A stretch of DNA of 64,000 bases from Flavobacterium sp. CF108 (GCF_900129795.1 NZ_FQWW01000005.1:248001-312000); one strand, 5' to 3'; positions 51,428 to 61,688 are shown, counted from the first letter of the stretch. The notes: generated from the sequence alone by a model not told the origin. Made by a program: numbers and translations.

Positions 51428-52804
51428 TTAATTTTTATCCCACCAAACATTAGTAGTTACATTACTAACTACTGTAGCATTTGGATTGTATTGTCTTTCA
51501 TCTGATGGAGTTGGAAGCCTTACAGGAATAAGTTTTGTCTGTGAAGACTGGTTTGGGACTAACACAGGAAATCCAGTTCTTCTATAGTCATTATAAGGTT
51601 CCATAGTTAAGAAAAGAGCCAGATATTTTTGCTGAATAATCGTTTCTAAATTTACCGTTGTAGTTACAGCAGATAAAAATTCTGTTTTTGCAGTACTGCC
51701 TGTAACTTTTAGTACTGAAGCAGCAACAGCTTCTTGTAATGCTGGTTTTGCATCTAATCCTAATCTAAACTTCGCCTCAGCTTCTATGAACTTTGCTTCT
51801 GCGTATGTTACTATGCCAATCGAGGAAGTTTCACTTGCAAATGCTGAACCAATATAAGAAGATGAAGTAGTATCTAAATCATCTGCAGCGTTACCTGTAT
51901 AATTACCATTTTTATCTTTTGCAATTGCAAATGACAATCTAGGATCACTATTATCTTTTAAAGAGTTAACAAAATAAGCTCCTGTCTTAAGATAGTTAAC
52001 TCGGCTTTCATTAAAAGCATACCATTGATTAAGCCCATTTGAAGTACCTGGAAAAAAAGTATTTGCATCATCATTATTTGAACTAATCTCTGATGCAGTA
52101 AGATTATCTAATGCTTTTTGAGCTGCCTGAGTATCAACTTCTGTTAATCTTAATGAATATCTTGCTTTTAATACATAAGCAATTTGAATCCATTTTTTTG
52201 TATCTCCATTAAAAATATAATCATCTTTAGCTGGTACAGAAAGATTATTTGAAACAGGTTTTTGCAGGTTTAAAATTGCTTCATCAAGAATTGCTTGCAG
52301 TCTTTGATAAATTTCTTCCTGAGTATTGTATTTAGGAGTTCTATTTCCTTGATCAGCCTTAAAAGCTTCATCATATGGAACGTCTCCCCAAAGATCAGTT
52401 GCATATCCTAAATTTATCGCCGTTAATATCTGCCCCATACCTGTATAATATGGATATTCAGCTGCAAAATCACGTGTCAAGATATGACCATTCATTAAAG
52501 TTGTGCCATATAAAGTATTCCATTCGTTATTAACATCTTGCTCACTAACAAAATAACGCTGAATATCTCCCAATTGACCTATAGTAGTTCCTGCAAGATG
52601 CTGATCAAAAATATTAGAAGTTCTAATTAAACCTGCTGTATGTGTTGAAAAAGTAGAAACTTCCATCGCAGCTAATAATAAACTTGGATTGCTTGACATA
52701 GGATCATTTGGGTTTTCATTAAAATGATCCAATTCAGATTGACAACTTGAAAGTATCCCGACGCTTAAAGCTGTCAAGATTAAACTTTTTATATATTTTT
52801 TCAT
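51428..52804 (-). CDS. SusD/RagB-like outer-membrane lipoprotein (SusD-like_2)
   Basis: A 458-residue surface lipoprotein. The signal ends in GILSSC with lipidated C21. The mature N terminus SELDHFNENPNDP is typical of SusD-like_2 proteins. TPR-like helices follow (WNTLYGTTLMNGHILTRDFA, EEIYQRLQAILDEAILNLQ, YTEAKFIEAEAKFR-like segment ITYAEAKFIEAEAKFRLGLD), ending in a region with YNDYRRTGFPVL and a SDERQYNPNA loop. It caps the SusC transporter encoded 18 bases upstream and binds the ligand before import. The ligand is not evident because no glycoside hydrolase, peptidase or regulator is adjacent. Confidence 0.94.
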   Translation of the reverse strand: MKKYIKSLILTALSVGILSSCQSELDHFNENPNDPMSSNPSLLLAAMEVSTFSTHTAGLIRTSNIFDQHLAGTTIGQLGDIQRYFVSEQDVNNEWNTLYGTTLMNGHILTRDFAAEYPYYTGMGQILTAINLGYATDLWGDVPYDEAFKADQGNRTPKYNTQEEIYQRLQAILDEAILNLQKPVSNNLSVPAKDDYIFNGDTKKWIQIAYVLKARYSLRLTEVDTQAAQKALDNLTASEISSNNDDANTFFPGTSNGLNQWYAFNESRVNYLKTGAYFVNSLKDNSDPRLSFAIAKDKNGNYTGNAADDLDTTSSSYIGSAFASETSSIGIVTYAEAKFIEAEAKFRLGLDAKPALQEAVAASVLKVTGSTAKTEFLSAVTTTVNLETIIQQKYLALFLTMEPYNDYRRTGFPVLVPNQSSQTKLIPVRLPTPSDERQYNPNATVVSNVTTNVWWDKN

Positions 52805-52822
52805 TTTTTTTAAATTTAAAAT

Positions 52823-55800
52823 TTAGAATCCAACTTTAAGAGTCATTATAAATGATTTGCTTCCCGGGTTATTAAAATAATCCAATCCATTAATTCTTGA
52901 ACCTGCACCTGTTAAACTAGTTTCAGGATCAACACCTTTATAATTAGTATTTAACCACAAATTTCTACCCGTAAATGATAATTGAGCTGAATTAATTGCG
53001 GTAAATTTTTTCACATTAAAGTCATAACTTAATGTCACGTCACGCAATCTTATCCAGTTTACATCTGTTACAGCTTCTTCAGAAGCTCCTCCTCCATCAC
53101 CTAAATATTTTTGGTAATAATCTTTAGCAGAAATTGCAATATTGTTCGGAGTACCATCTTCTTTCACACCTTCAATAATATAGTTATGTTCTCTATCTGC
53201 TGAGGCTTCAGAAACACCAAAATTGTGCAGTCTTGCTAATGTGCCATTATACACAACTCCTCCGTGTCTGAAATCTAACAATCCCGATAAAGTAACTCTT
53301 TTATAAGTGAATGTATTTCTAATTCCCCCTGTCCATTTAGGAGCTGAATTACCTAAATTTCCTGTTTCGTCGGCAATTATTGGTAAACCATTAGATCCTA
53401 TTATTTTTTGTCCATTTTCATCACGTTCCCATTTTGTACCATAGAAACTTCCTAATGGCTGTCCTTTTACGGCATAGTATCCAATTGATCCAAAAGCTGT
53501 TTCAATAGAAATTTCATCTAAGCCCCCATAAATATCTGTAACTTTATTTTCGTTTTTAGCCCAATTCAAATTAACATTCCATTGTAATGGCTTCCCTTTT
53601 TTGAAAACATCATAACCTAATTCAACCTCAACACCTTTGTTTACTAATTCTGCAGCATTTTGGTAAACAACCGCAAATCCACTTGATTGTGGCAATGGAA
53701 CGTCTATTAATAAGTCTTTAGATGTTTTATAATATAAATTCAAATCAAAGGTTAAACGATTTTCAAAAAATTTAGTATTTAGACCAACTTCATGACCTAA
53801 AACTCTTTCAGGTTTTAATTGTTGATTTCCTAAACTTCCTGAAAGTCCCATACCATTAACCCCATTATATGGAAAACTTAAACCATCTGTAAACCCATCT
53901 GTCATAAATGGTTGAGAATAAGTACTAATTGTTCTATATGCTCTTGGTGCAATACCTACTTCTCCATATCCATAAGTTAATTTTGCAAAAGTTGTCCATT
54001 CTGGTAAATCAAATGAACTTGACAAAACCCATGAAGCAGATGCTGATGGGAATAATGCACTATTAGCATCAGTCCCGTAAGTTGAAGACCATTCTTTTCT
54101 AAGAGATCCTGTAACAAAAACCTGATTTTTAATATCAAATTCTAATTGACCAAATAAAGCTCTAGACATAATATCTGACTCTACATTTGATGCATATAAT
54201 TGTGTTGCATTTGATAAATTATATACTCCTCTTACCGCAAGTTCTTTACCTCTTGAAAACACATCTGTATTTTGAGAAGACCGCAAATTAAGACCTGCCG
54301 TATAATTTATTTTAAACCATTCTGATTTCAATGGCAATAATCCGGTTGCTATAAAATCTCCGTAAAATTGTTTATTATTAATATTATTAAACGCAACTTC
54401 TCCAATTCCTCTTAGATTATCTCCATTAGATGAAATTGCATAAACTTGTTTTCGATAATCTGAATAAGCATCTATTCCACCTTTTGCAGTTAAAGACAAC
54501 CATGTATCAGGTGAATAGGTTAAATACATATTTCCAAAAACACGATTTACATCACTTGTTGCTGGGTTTTCGTTAACAGTAAAATAAGGATTATCGTAAG
54601 AAGAATAATAGTTCATATTATTTCCTTCGGCATCTTTATAATTTCTTAGATCATAGTTTCCGGGAGAACGAAGTAAACTTAACATCACTCCAGAAGAATT
54701 ACTTCCGTTTTGAGCTAATGTATTTGTTGTATGAGTATATTGCAGACTTCCTCCTGTTTTCCACTTATTATTAATTTTTAAATCTCCAACAACTCTTAAA
54801 GTGTTTCTTTTTAAACCAGTTTCAGGAATCATACCTGTTTGAGTTACATTTCCGTAAGAAGCCCTATAGACAGCTTTTTCGTCACCACCATAAAAAGATA
54901 TGTTATTTGTAAATGTCAGGCCTTCTTTAAAGAAATTCCTTGTATTATTATACATTGGCATCCCAAGAGATTCCGCAGATGGCCCCCAGCTTTGTGGAGT
55001 TCCTCCATTATATTCAGGAATACCTGTTTTAGGATTTAAACCACCTTGAACATATTTATTTTGTCTTGCTGGCAATTGACTTACTTTATCAATAGCTAAT
55101 GAAGTAGAATAATCAATACCTAAACCTTTTCCGGCTTTCCCTTTTTTAGTAGTATAAATAATAACCCCATTACCTGCTCGCTCTCCGTATAACGCTGCAG
55201 CCGCAGGACCTTTAAGTACAGATACACTTTCGATATCATCCGGATTTATATCTAAGGCTCTGTTTGAATTATTGATTCCAGACAAATTCGCATTAAAAGG
55301 ATTATCTCCTGCGCTAGTTTGACTAGTACTATTGTCAATTGGAACTCCATCAACTACAATTAAAGGATCTGAACTTCCTGTAATTGTATTAACTCCTCTA
55401 ATAATAATCTTACTAGAAGCACCTGGTGTTCCTCCAGATCCAACCACTTGTACACCGGCAGCTTTTCCTGCTAATGCCTGCATAACGTTTTGCTCTCCTG
55501 ATCTGCTGATTTCATCAGAATTTATTTTCGATACTGCATATCCAAGTGTTTTTTCTGATCTTTTTATTCCTAGAGCAGTAACAACTACACCTTCTAATTC
55601 TACCGAATCATCTTTTAATTTTACATTTATAGAAGTTGAACCAGCAGGTAATTCCTGAGTTTTCATTCCGATATAATTAAATACCAAAACTTGATCGGAA
55701 GATGCCTTGATAGAGTACTTACCGTCTAAATCTGTTTGCGTTCCATTTTTTGTTCCTTTCACCAAAACATTCACACCAGGCAATGGAATTCCTGCATTAT

Positions 55801-55897
55801 CTGATACAATTCCAGATATTGTTCTTTCTTGCGCAAAAAATAAATGCGTAGTAAGAACAAACACTAGAACTAACAGCCCTTTAATTTTTCTTTTCAT
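52823..55897 (-). CDS. SusC/RagA family TonB-linked outer-membrane transporter
   Basis: A 1024-residue transporter with a signal peptide (1-22). A carboxypeptidase D-like regulatory domain (about 25-95, SGIVSDNAGIPLPGVNVLVK) is followed by the plug (EGVVVTALGIKRSEKTLGYA, DPLIVVDGVPIDNS, VLKGPAAAALYGERAGNGVI). The large beta-barrel ends in KSFIMTLKVGF. This is the complete SusC layout. It is first in an operon with the SusD-like gene. A weak promoter can be drawn at TAAGTTG near 55923-55929. Together the pair forms a nutrient uptake system of unknown substrate. Confidence 0.96.
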   Translation of the reverse strand: MKRKIKGLLVLVFVLTTHLFFAQERTISGIVSDNAGIPLPGVNVLVKGTKNGTQTDLDGKYSIKASSDQVLVFNYIGMKTQELPAGSTSINVKLKDDSVELEGVVVTALGIKRSEKTLGYAVSKINSDEISRSGEQNVMQALAGKAAGVQVVGSGGTPGASSKIIIRGVNTITGSSDPLIVVDGVPIDNSTSQTSAGDNPFNANLSGINNSNRALDINPDDIESVSVLKGPAAAALYGERAGNGVIIYTTKKGKAGKGLGIDYSTSLAIDKVSQLPARQNKYVQGGLNPKTGIPEYNGGTPQSWGPSAESLGMPMYNNTRNFFKEGLTFTNNISFYGGDEKAVYRASYGNVTQTGMIPETGLKRNTLRVVGDLKINNKWKTGGSLQYTHTTNTLAQNGSNSSGVMLSLLRSPGNYDLRNYKDAEGNNMNYYSSYDNPYFTVNENPATSDVNRVFGNMYLTYSPDTWLSLTAKGGIDAYSDYRKQVYAISSNGDNLRGIGEVAFNNINNKQFYGDFIATGLLPLKSEWFKINYTAGLNLRSSQNTDVFSRGKELAVRGVYNLSNATQLYASNVESDIMSRALFGQLEFDIKNQVFVTGSLRKEWSSTYGTDANSALFPSASASWVLSSSFDLPEWTTFAKLTYGYGEVGIAPRAYRTISTYSQPFMTDGFTDGLSFPYNGVNGMGLSGSLGNQQLKPERVLGHEVGLNTKFFENRLTFDLNLYYKTSKDLLIDVPLPQSSGFAVVYQNAAELVNKGVEVELGYDVFKKGKPLQWNVNLNWAKNENKVTDIYGGLDEISIETAFGSIGYYAVKGQPLGSFYGTKWERDENGQKIIGSNGLPIIADETGNLGNSAPKWTGGIRNTFTYKRVTLSGLLDFRHGGVVYNGTLARLHNFGVSEASADREHNYIIEGVKEDGTPNNIAISAKDYYQKYLGDGGGASEEAVTDVNWIRLRDVTLSYDFNVKKFTAINSAQLSFTGRNLWLNTNYKGVDPETSLTGAGSRINGLDYFNNPGSKSFIMTLKVGF

Positions 55898-56000
55898 TAT
55901 AGTTTATTTGAATTAAGGGGCGCAACTTATAAAATTAAATTAATTTTAACAAGATTTTATTTCGTTTTAACATTAAAATTGTAGTGATATTTTTACAAAT

Positions 56001-56032
56001 AAAAAAACCGTCTAAAATCAATTAGACGGTTT
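56001..56032 (-). terminator. Orphan terminator upstream of susC
   Basis: Arms AAACCGTCTAA (56005-56015) and TTAGACGGTTT (56022-56032), six-base loop, with a T-run on the minus strand. It points toward susC, 104 bases away, but no gene precedes it after the argS terminator. Confidence 0.8.
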
Positions 56033-56323
56033 GTGATCCTTACTATTCTTACTAAAAAGTGTACTAATTCAAAATAGATAAAAATGATATAAGGAAAATA
56101 TCTTTAATCTTACACAGCTGAAAATTTAGAAAACTTACAAGTATTTAATACTTTAATAACTAACTAAAAAACAACAAATTATAAAGGTTTTAATTGAATA
56201 CTTTTGAATTTGCGAGCGCAAAATTAACATGAATTATCTTTAATTCATATGCGAAAGCAATATTTAACTTAAAATATGTCTTATCTTATTATTTTTCATC
56301 CTTTTAGTGAACAATTCTAAAAC

Positions 56324-56356
56324 AAAAAGCCGATAGTTTAAAACTATCGGCTTTTT
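56324..56356 (-). terminator. Rho-independent terminator after argS
   Basis: Near-perfect 16-base arms around the centre at 56340 (core AGCCGATAGTTT), T-run on the minus strand, 20 bases after the argS stop. Confidence 0.92.
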
Positions 56357-56375
56357 TAATTCTTGTAAAAAGTTT

Positions 56376-58154
56376 TTACATTCTCTCCGGAACTTCAATT
56401 CCTAATAATGTAAAAGCTGATTTTATTACTTCGGCAACTTTCTGCGAAAGCTGTACTCTAAAAATCTTTTTGGTCAAATCAACTTCACCTAAAATGTGAA
56501 CAGATTGGTAAAACGAATTATATTCTTTTACTAAATCGTAAGTATAATTTGCAATTAATGCCGGACTGTGATTTTGTGCTGCATTTTGGATTACTTCCGG
56601 GAAAAGTTCGATTTGTTTTACCAATTCCTTTTCTTTTTCATGAAGCTCTGCAATATTGGTTTTTTCAGAAAAATCAAAATCGGCTTTACGGATGATTGAT
56701 TGAATTCTAGCGTAAGTATATTGAATAAACGGACCTGTATTTCCTGCAAAATCTACAGATTCTTCCGGATTAAACAGAATACGTTTTTTAGGATCTACTT
56801 TTAAAATGTAATATTTCAAAGCTCCAAGACCAATTGTTTTATACAATTTTGCTTTTTCATCCGCAGAATAGCTGTCTAATTTTCCTAAATCTTCAGAAAT
56901 TTGTTTAGCTGTATCTGTCATGTCCTGCATTAAATCATCTGCATCAACAACAGTTCCTTCACGGCTTTTCATTTTTCCAGAAGGTAAATCAACCATTCCG
57001 TATGATAAATGATATAAACTTGAAGCCCAGTCAAAGCCAAGTTTTTTCAGAATCAAAAACAAAACTTTAAAGTGATAATCCTGTTCGTTACCAACTGTGT
57101 AAACCATTCCTCCAACATCTGGCATATCTTTTACACGCTGAATTGCTGTTCCAATATCCTGCGTCATATAAACCGCAGTTCCGTCAGAACGTAATACAAT
57201 TTTACGATCAAGTCCTTCATCTGTCAAATCAATCCAAACAGAACCATCTGGATCTTTTTCGAAAACACCTTTGTCAAGACCAACCTGAACAACATCTTTT
57301 CCTAATAAATACGTGTTGCTTTCGTAGTAATATTTATCAAAATTAACTCCAAGATTGGTATAAGTAGTTGCAAAACCGTCATAAACCCATTGGTTCATTT
57401 TTTTCCAAAGCGCAATAACCGCTTCATCTCCAGCTTCCCACTTTTTAAGCATTTCTTGCGCTTCAATAATAATTGGCGCTTGCTTTTTAGCTTCTTCTTC
57501 GGTTTTACCAGTTTCTATTAATTGGTTGATTTCTGCTTTATAAGCTTTATCAAACTCAACATAATATTTACCAACTAATTTGTCGCCTTTTAAATTTGAA
57601 CTTTCTGGAGTTTCTCCGTTTCCGAATTTCTCCCAAGCCAGCATCGATTTACAAATATGAATTCCACGATCGTTGATGATCTGTGTTTTATATACTTTTT
57701 TACCTGAAGCTTTAATAATTTCTGCAACAGAATATCCTAACAAATTGTTACGAACGTGTCCTAAGTGCAAAGGTTTGTTTGTGTTTGGCGAAGAATATTC
57801 AACCATAATAGCTTTGTCGGCAGGATCTGGCGTTACATATCCAAACTTTTGATTGTTTTTTATTTCATTGAAGAAATTCAGATAATAACTATCTGAAATT
57901 ACAATATTCAAAAACCCCGAAACTACATTGAAACGAGCAACTTCAGAAACATTTTCAACCAAGTAGTTTCCAATTTTATTTCCTAATTCGGCAGGATTGC
58001 TTTTAATCATTTTTAACAAAGGAAAAATTACCATTGTAATATCGCCTTCAAACTCTTTTCTGGTAGTTTGAAACTCGATTTTATCAACAGAAACGTCAAA
58101 TAATGCCTGTATTGCTTTTTGTATAGAAGGTGTAAGAATTTGTGATAATGACAT
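56376..58154 (-). CDS. argS: Arginyl-tRNA synthetase
   Basis: Charges tRNA-Arg with arginine in the cytoplasm. As a class I enzyme it has the HIGH-type motif HLGH in SSPNTNKPLHLGHVRNNLLG and the KMSKS-type motif KMKSREGT. The N-terminal Add1 domain (1-110) and the C-terminal DALR anticodon-binding helix bundle (DFAGNTGPFIQYTYARIQSI onward, ending PERM) are both present. With 592 residues it is full length. A minus -7 TATCTTTG lies at 58176-58183, about 20 bases ahead of the start, with TTG too close for a standard -33. Confidence 0.98.
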   Translation of the reverse strand: MSLSQILTPSIQKAIQALFDVSVDKIEFQTTRKEFEGDITMVIFPLLKMIKSNPAELGNKIGNYLVENVSEVARFNVVSGFLNIVISDSYYLNFFNEIKNNQKFGYVTPDPADKAIMVEYSSPNTNKPLHLGHVRNNLLGYSVAEIIKASGKKVYKTQIINDRGIHICKSMLAWEKFGNGETPESSNLKGDKLVGKYYVEFDKAYKAEINQLIETGKTEEEAKKQAPIIIEAQEMLKKWEAGDEAVIALWKKMNQWVYDGFATTYTNLGVNFDKYYYESNTYLLGKDVVQVGLDKGVFEKDPDGSVWIDLTDEGLDRKIVLRSDGTAVYMTQDIGTAIQRVKDMPDVGGMVYTVGNEQDYHFKVLFLILKKLGFDWASSLYHLSYGMVDLPSGKMKSREGTVVDADDLMQDMTDTAKQISEDLGKLDSYSADEKAKLYKTIGLGALKYYILKVDPKKRILFNPEESVDFAGNTGPFIQYTYARIQSIIRKADFDFSEKTNIAELHEKEKELVKQIELFPEVIQNAAQNHSPALIANYTYDLVKEYNSFYQSVHILGEVDLTKKIFRVQLSQKVAEVIKSAFTLLGIEVPERM

Positions 58155-58483
58155 GTAAACTTATTTTAAAGTGAGCAAAGATACTGCTTATTCATCAATT
58201 ACAGAAAATGAAAAACATATTAAATCACATAATCCTGTTAGAATTTCTTAAAAAACGTTTTGTTTTGAATGTTAAAATTATCAAAAAATCAAAACGCTAA
58301 CCTGCTACAAAACAGAACTTCCCAAAAAAACAAAAAGTTTTTTTTACTTTTTATGTAACATATCGACAACAAAATAGTCTTAATAGAGACTTTAAATTTT
58401 ATTTGAAGCAAAAAAAAAAAATCAAAACAAAAACAAAAAAACAACCTCATCATCAATCAAATCAAAACAATCATTATCTCATT
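58155..58483. other. Divergent gap between argS and the outer-membrane receptor
   Basis: Contains the argS -7 (58176-58183) and a long A-rich leader before the receptor gene. An in-frame stretch of lysine codons runs from 58403, but I regard it as untranslated leader. I see no gene or long repeat here. Confidence 0.5.
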
Positions 58484-60886
58484 ATGAAATTAAAATTCTT
58501 TCTGCTTGCATTACTGGGGGTAATTGCAACAGCACAAGCCCAGAATACCGGAACGGTCACGGGGAAAATTACCGAAAAATCAAACAATGCACCTATTTCT
58601 TACGCAACAGTTTCTCTTAAAGAAAACGGAAAAGTAGTATCAGGAGTTAATACAGATGACAACGGAGATTTTACTTTTAAAAACGTAGCCCTAAAAAGTT
58701 ATACTATCGAAATTCAATATATTGGATTTAGAAAATATATTGGTTCTGTAATTTTAGCCGAAAATAAAAAATCTGCAGCTGTAAATGTTTCTCTTGAAGA
58801 AGAAGCAACGCAGCTTAAAGGTGTTAATATTGTTGCAGAACGTTCGACAATGGAACAAAAAATTGACCGAAAAGTAATTACTGTAGGGAAAGATTTAACG
58901 ACTGCCGGAGCTTCTGCATCAGATATTATGAGCAATATTCCTTCTGTAAATGTGGATCAGGACGGAAAACTTTCGCTTCGCGGAAATGACAATGTTCGTG
59001 TATTGATTGATGGAAGACCTTCTAATATTGATCCTGCACAGTTATTGAAACAAATTCCTTCAACTTCTATCAAAAAAATTGAGTTGATTACAAATCCAAG
59101 TGCAAAATACAATCCGGAAGGAATGTCTGGGATTATCAATATTATTTTACACAAAAATGCTAATACTGGTTTTAACGGAAGTTACAGCGGTGGTATTACT
59201 TTTGGAGAAACGGCAAAATACAATCAGTCTTTAGATTTAAACTATAAAACCGGAAAAGTAAATTTCTTTGGAAATGCTGGTAATAATTTTGGAACTTATT
59301 TTAACGATGGTCACATTCAAAGATTAGATCAGGATATGGTTCAAAAATTAGATATTTCCAATGACAATGATAACTATTTGTATAAAGTTGGTATGGATTA
59401 TCTAATCAACGACCACAATACTTTATCATTCTATACCAATCAAAATAAATCAAAAGGAACTGGATTAGTAAATACAGATATTGATTACAATAACGGAAAT
59501 CCCGATATTAAAAATATCTACCAAAAATCGAGATACGAAGGTCCAAACGAAACCGGAACTTATAATTTAGCGTACAAACATATCTTTAAAAAAGAAGGTC
59601 ATACTTTAGATTTTGAAGGAAACTTTAGTAACACCAGAGAAACTCAAGATGCAAGTTTTGATACTAAAACAACAAAACCAGATAATACTGCTACCTCTCT
59701 TTTATATAACGATTATATTAATGACAAAAGAAAATTAGGAACAGTAAACGTTGATTATGTAAACCCGTTAAATGATAAAACAACTCTTGAAGCAGGTGCA
59801 GAAGCGAGAATAACAAGAACTGACAATATTTACAACACAACCAATGCTGCATTTAGTAATTCTATTTATACTTATGATACAGATATTTATTCTGCATATG
59901 TAACTTTTGGTCAGAAATATAAAAAATTCAGTTATCAGTTAGGAGCTCGTTTTGAAAGCTATAAAGTTACTTCTGATTTAAATCATGGTTTCAAAAAATT
60001 TGATGATGACTATATTACATTATATCCATCAGCTTATTTAACTTATAACTTAAATGAGAAAAATGTTTTACAATTAAGCTACAGCCGTCGTGTTGACCGT
60101 CCAAGTTTAGAGCAGACAAAACCTATTCGTGAGTTTTCTACTCCATTAGTAACTTCATACGGAAATCAAGAATTAAGACCTCAGTTTACTAATTCTGTTG
60201 AAATAAATTATACTAAAACTCTTGAAAAAGGAAGTATTACCGCTGGAGTATTTGTAAGAGCTATCAACGATCAAATAAGCAGAACTTTAAGCCCAGATCC
60301 TGACGACCCTTCTGAGAAACAACTCTTAGGCTTTGCTAATTACGATCACAATAGTGCTTATGGTTTTGACATTTCTGCTAACTATAAAATTACTAAATGG
60401 TGGGATATCCAGCCATCTGTTGATTTTTCCAGCATAAACCAGCAAGGTGTTATATTTGAAATTGATCCTGACTCGGGCGAAAGTAAAGCTAAGGAAAAGA
60501 CCGTTACAACTTCAGCATTCAATGCTCGTATGAACTCAAACTTTAAACCTGCAAAACGTTTAAGCTTTTTATTATTCGGTTTTTACAGAGGCGGCGTTGA
60601 AGAAGTTCAACAGCATAGAAATGAAATGTACAAAATGGATATTGGTTCACGCTATACATTGTTAGACAATAAGATGAATATCAGTGTACGTTTTAATGAC
60701 GTTTTCAACACAATGAAATATTCATTTGACGGTGTTTCCCCTTATCCTCAAACTGGTCAGTTTACTTGGGAAAGCCAAACAGTTTATTTAGGTTTAACTT
60801 ATAACTTTGGTGGAGCAAAAATCAAAAAATTAGAACGTAAACAAAGAGAAGAAAACACTAATCAAGGTGGTGGCGGAATGTTCTAA
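58484..60886 (+). CDS. Outer-membrane TonB-dependent receptor with OmpB-barrel type domain
   Basis: An 800-residue outer-membrane protein. The ATG at 58484 gives a clean signal peptide (MKLKFFLLALLGVIATAQAQ); an upstream TTG frame would add 27 lysine-rich residues. A carboxypeptidase-like domain (GKITEKSNNAPISYATVSL) is followed by a short plug (ASDIMSNIPSVNVDQDGKLS, RGNDNVRVLIDGRPSNIDP, KIELITNPSAKYNPEGMSG) and a barrel of the outer-membrane beta-barrel 3 type. The C-terminal RKQREENTNQGGGGMF tail is glycine-rich and unusual. Such receptors import unknown large ligands or act in signalling; no partner SusD gene is present. Confidence 0.92.
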   Translation: MKLKFFLLALLGVIATAQAQNTGTVTGKITEKSNNAPISYATVSLKENGKVVSGVNTDDNGDFTFKNVALKSYTIEIQYIGFRKYIGSVILAENKKSAAVNVSLEEEATQLKGVNIVAERSTMEQKIDRKVITVGKDLTTAGASASDIMSNIPSVNVDQDGKLSLRGNDNVRVLIDGRPSNIDPAQLLKQIPSTSIKKIELITNPSAKYNPEGMSGIINIILHKNANTGFNGSYSGGITFGETAKYNQSLDLNYKTGKVNFFGNAGNNFGTYFNDGHIQRLDQDMVQKLDISNDNDNYLYKVGMDYLINDHNTLSFYTNQNKSKGTGLVNTDIDYNNGNPDIKNIYQKSRYEGPNETGTYNLAYKHIFKKEGHTLDFEGNFSNTRETQDASFDTKTTKPDNTATSLLYNDYINDKRKLGTVNVDYVNPLNDKTTLEAGAEARITRTDNIYNTTNAAFSNSIYTYDTDIYSAYVTFGQKYKKFSYQLGARFESYKVTSDLNHGFKKFDDDYITLYPSAYLTYNLNEKNVLQLSYSRRVDRPSLEQTKPIREFSTPLVTSYGNQELRPQFTNSVEINYTKTLEKGSITAGVFVRAINDQISRTLSPDPDDPSEKQLLGFANYDHNSAYGFDISANYKITKWWDIQPSVDFSSINQQGVIFEIDPDSGESKAKEKTVTTSAFNARMNSNFKPAKRLSFLLFGFYRGGVEEVQQHRNEMYKMDIGSRYTLLDNKMNISVRFNDVFNTMKYSFDGVSPYPQTGQFTWESQTVYLGLTYNFGGAKIKKLERKQREENTNQGGGGMF

Positions 60887-60938
60887 TCGCTGCTTTTATT
60901 AGAATCAATTTTAATATTTTTAAATAATTTTCTTGTAG

Positions 60939-60974
60939 AAAAAAGCCTGAAGTTTGCCAGCTTCAGGCTTTTTT
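60939..60974. terminator. Bidirectional terminator
   Basis: Fourteen-base arms 60939-60952 and 60961-60974 (core GCCTGAAG / CTTCAGGC), eight-base loop, A- and T-runs. It serves the receptor and the convergent cutC. Confidence 0.92.
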
Positions 60975-60988
60975 ATTTTTGAGAAGTA

Positions 60989-61660
60989 CTATAGGAAATT
61001 TTTTAATTCTTTTATTTCTTCGGGATTTGCAGTTTCTGAATTATTTGTAATTGCAGATGAATGATAAAAAGTCAAATCTAATCTTTCCTGTAATAATTTA
61101 ATATTTGAAGATCGTAAACCGCCGCCCGGCATTATTTCGATTCTGTTTTTAGCAAGATCCTGAATTCGTTCCAAAGCTAGAATCCCTTCTTCCACATTTA
61201 TCGCTTGCCCAGAAGTTAAAATCGTTTTAAATCCGCAATCGATAATATCTTCAAGAGATTTTTCTACATCTTTGACCACATCAAAAGCACGATGAAAAGT
61301 ACAAGGAAGCGGATGTGCCAAATGCACTAATTCCCTATTTTGTCTTTTATTAATATTACCGCTGTCTTTTAAAATTCCAAAAACAAAACCATCAACACCT
61401 AGTTTTTTATACTGTTTGATGTCTTGTTTCATTTCTGTCAGTTCTTCATCAGAATAAACAAAATCGCCCCCGCGAGGTCTAATGATAACATGCATTTTAA
61501 TATTTAAGCTTTCGCGGACTTTCACGACTAAAATAGAGTTTGGAGTTGTTCCGCCAAGTTTCATGTTTTCGCATAACTCAATTCGATCTGCGCCATTTTC
61601 CTGAGCTATTATGGCCGATTCGTAATTAAAGCATGCTATTTCAAGTTGATTTTTTTTCAT
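60989..61660 (-). CDS. cutC: CutC family protein
   Basis: A 223-residue TIM-barrel protein of the CutC family, named for copper homeostasis in E. coli but with a disputed role. Conserved blocks are EIACFNYESAIIAQENGADR, IELCENMKLGGTTPN, VIIRPRGGDFVYSD, FHRAFDVV and IMPGGGLRSSNI. Length is slightly below the usual 240-250, the C terminus being short. No metal-binding cluster beyond scattered C and H residues is visible. It is a single gene between a terminator and a repeat. Confidence 0.92.
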   Translation of the reverse strand: MKKNQLEIACFNYESAIIAQENGADRIELCENMKLGGTTPNSILVVKVRESLNIKMHVIIRPRGGDFVYSDEELTEMKQDIKQYKKLGVDGFVFGILKDSGNINKRQNRELVHLAHPLPCTFHRAFDVVKDVEKSLEDIIDCGFKTILTSGQAINVEEGILALERIQDLAKNRIEIMPGGGLRSSNIKLLQERLDLTFYHSSAITNNSETANPEEIKELKNFL

Positions 61661-61688
61661 TGTAATTATAATCTATTTTCTCCTAGTT

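Larger units (their letters stand above)
55898..56375. other. susC-argS gap with two terminators and a possible short transcript
   Basis: The gap holds the argS terminator (56324-56356) and a second minus-strand terminator (56001-56032) with no gene ahead of it. Between them lies a minus -7 TAATTTTG (56219-56226) overlapping the palindrome TTTGCGAGCGCAAA (56209-56222), so a minus-strand transcript of about 210 bases is possible. A plus-strand TACTTTTG at 56199-56206 has no partner. No protein gene is visible. Confidence 0.5.

Noticed and set aside
58403..58483. Upstream TTG start for the outer-membrane receptor
   Set aside because: It would put a lysine-rich stretch before a clean signal peptide that begins at ATG 58484.
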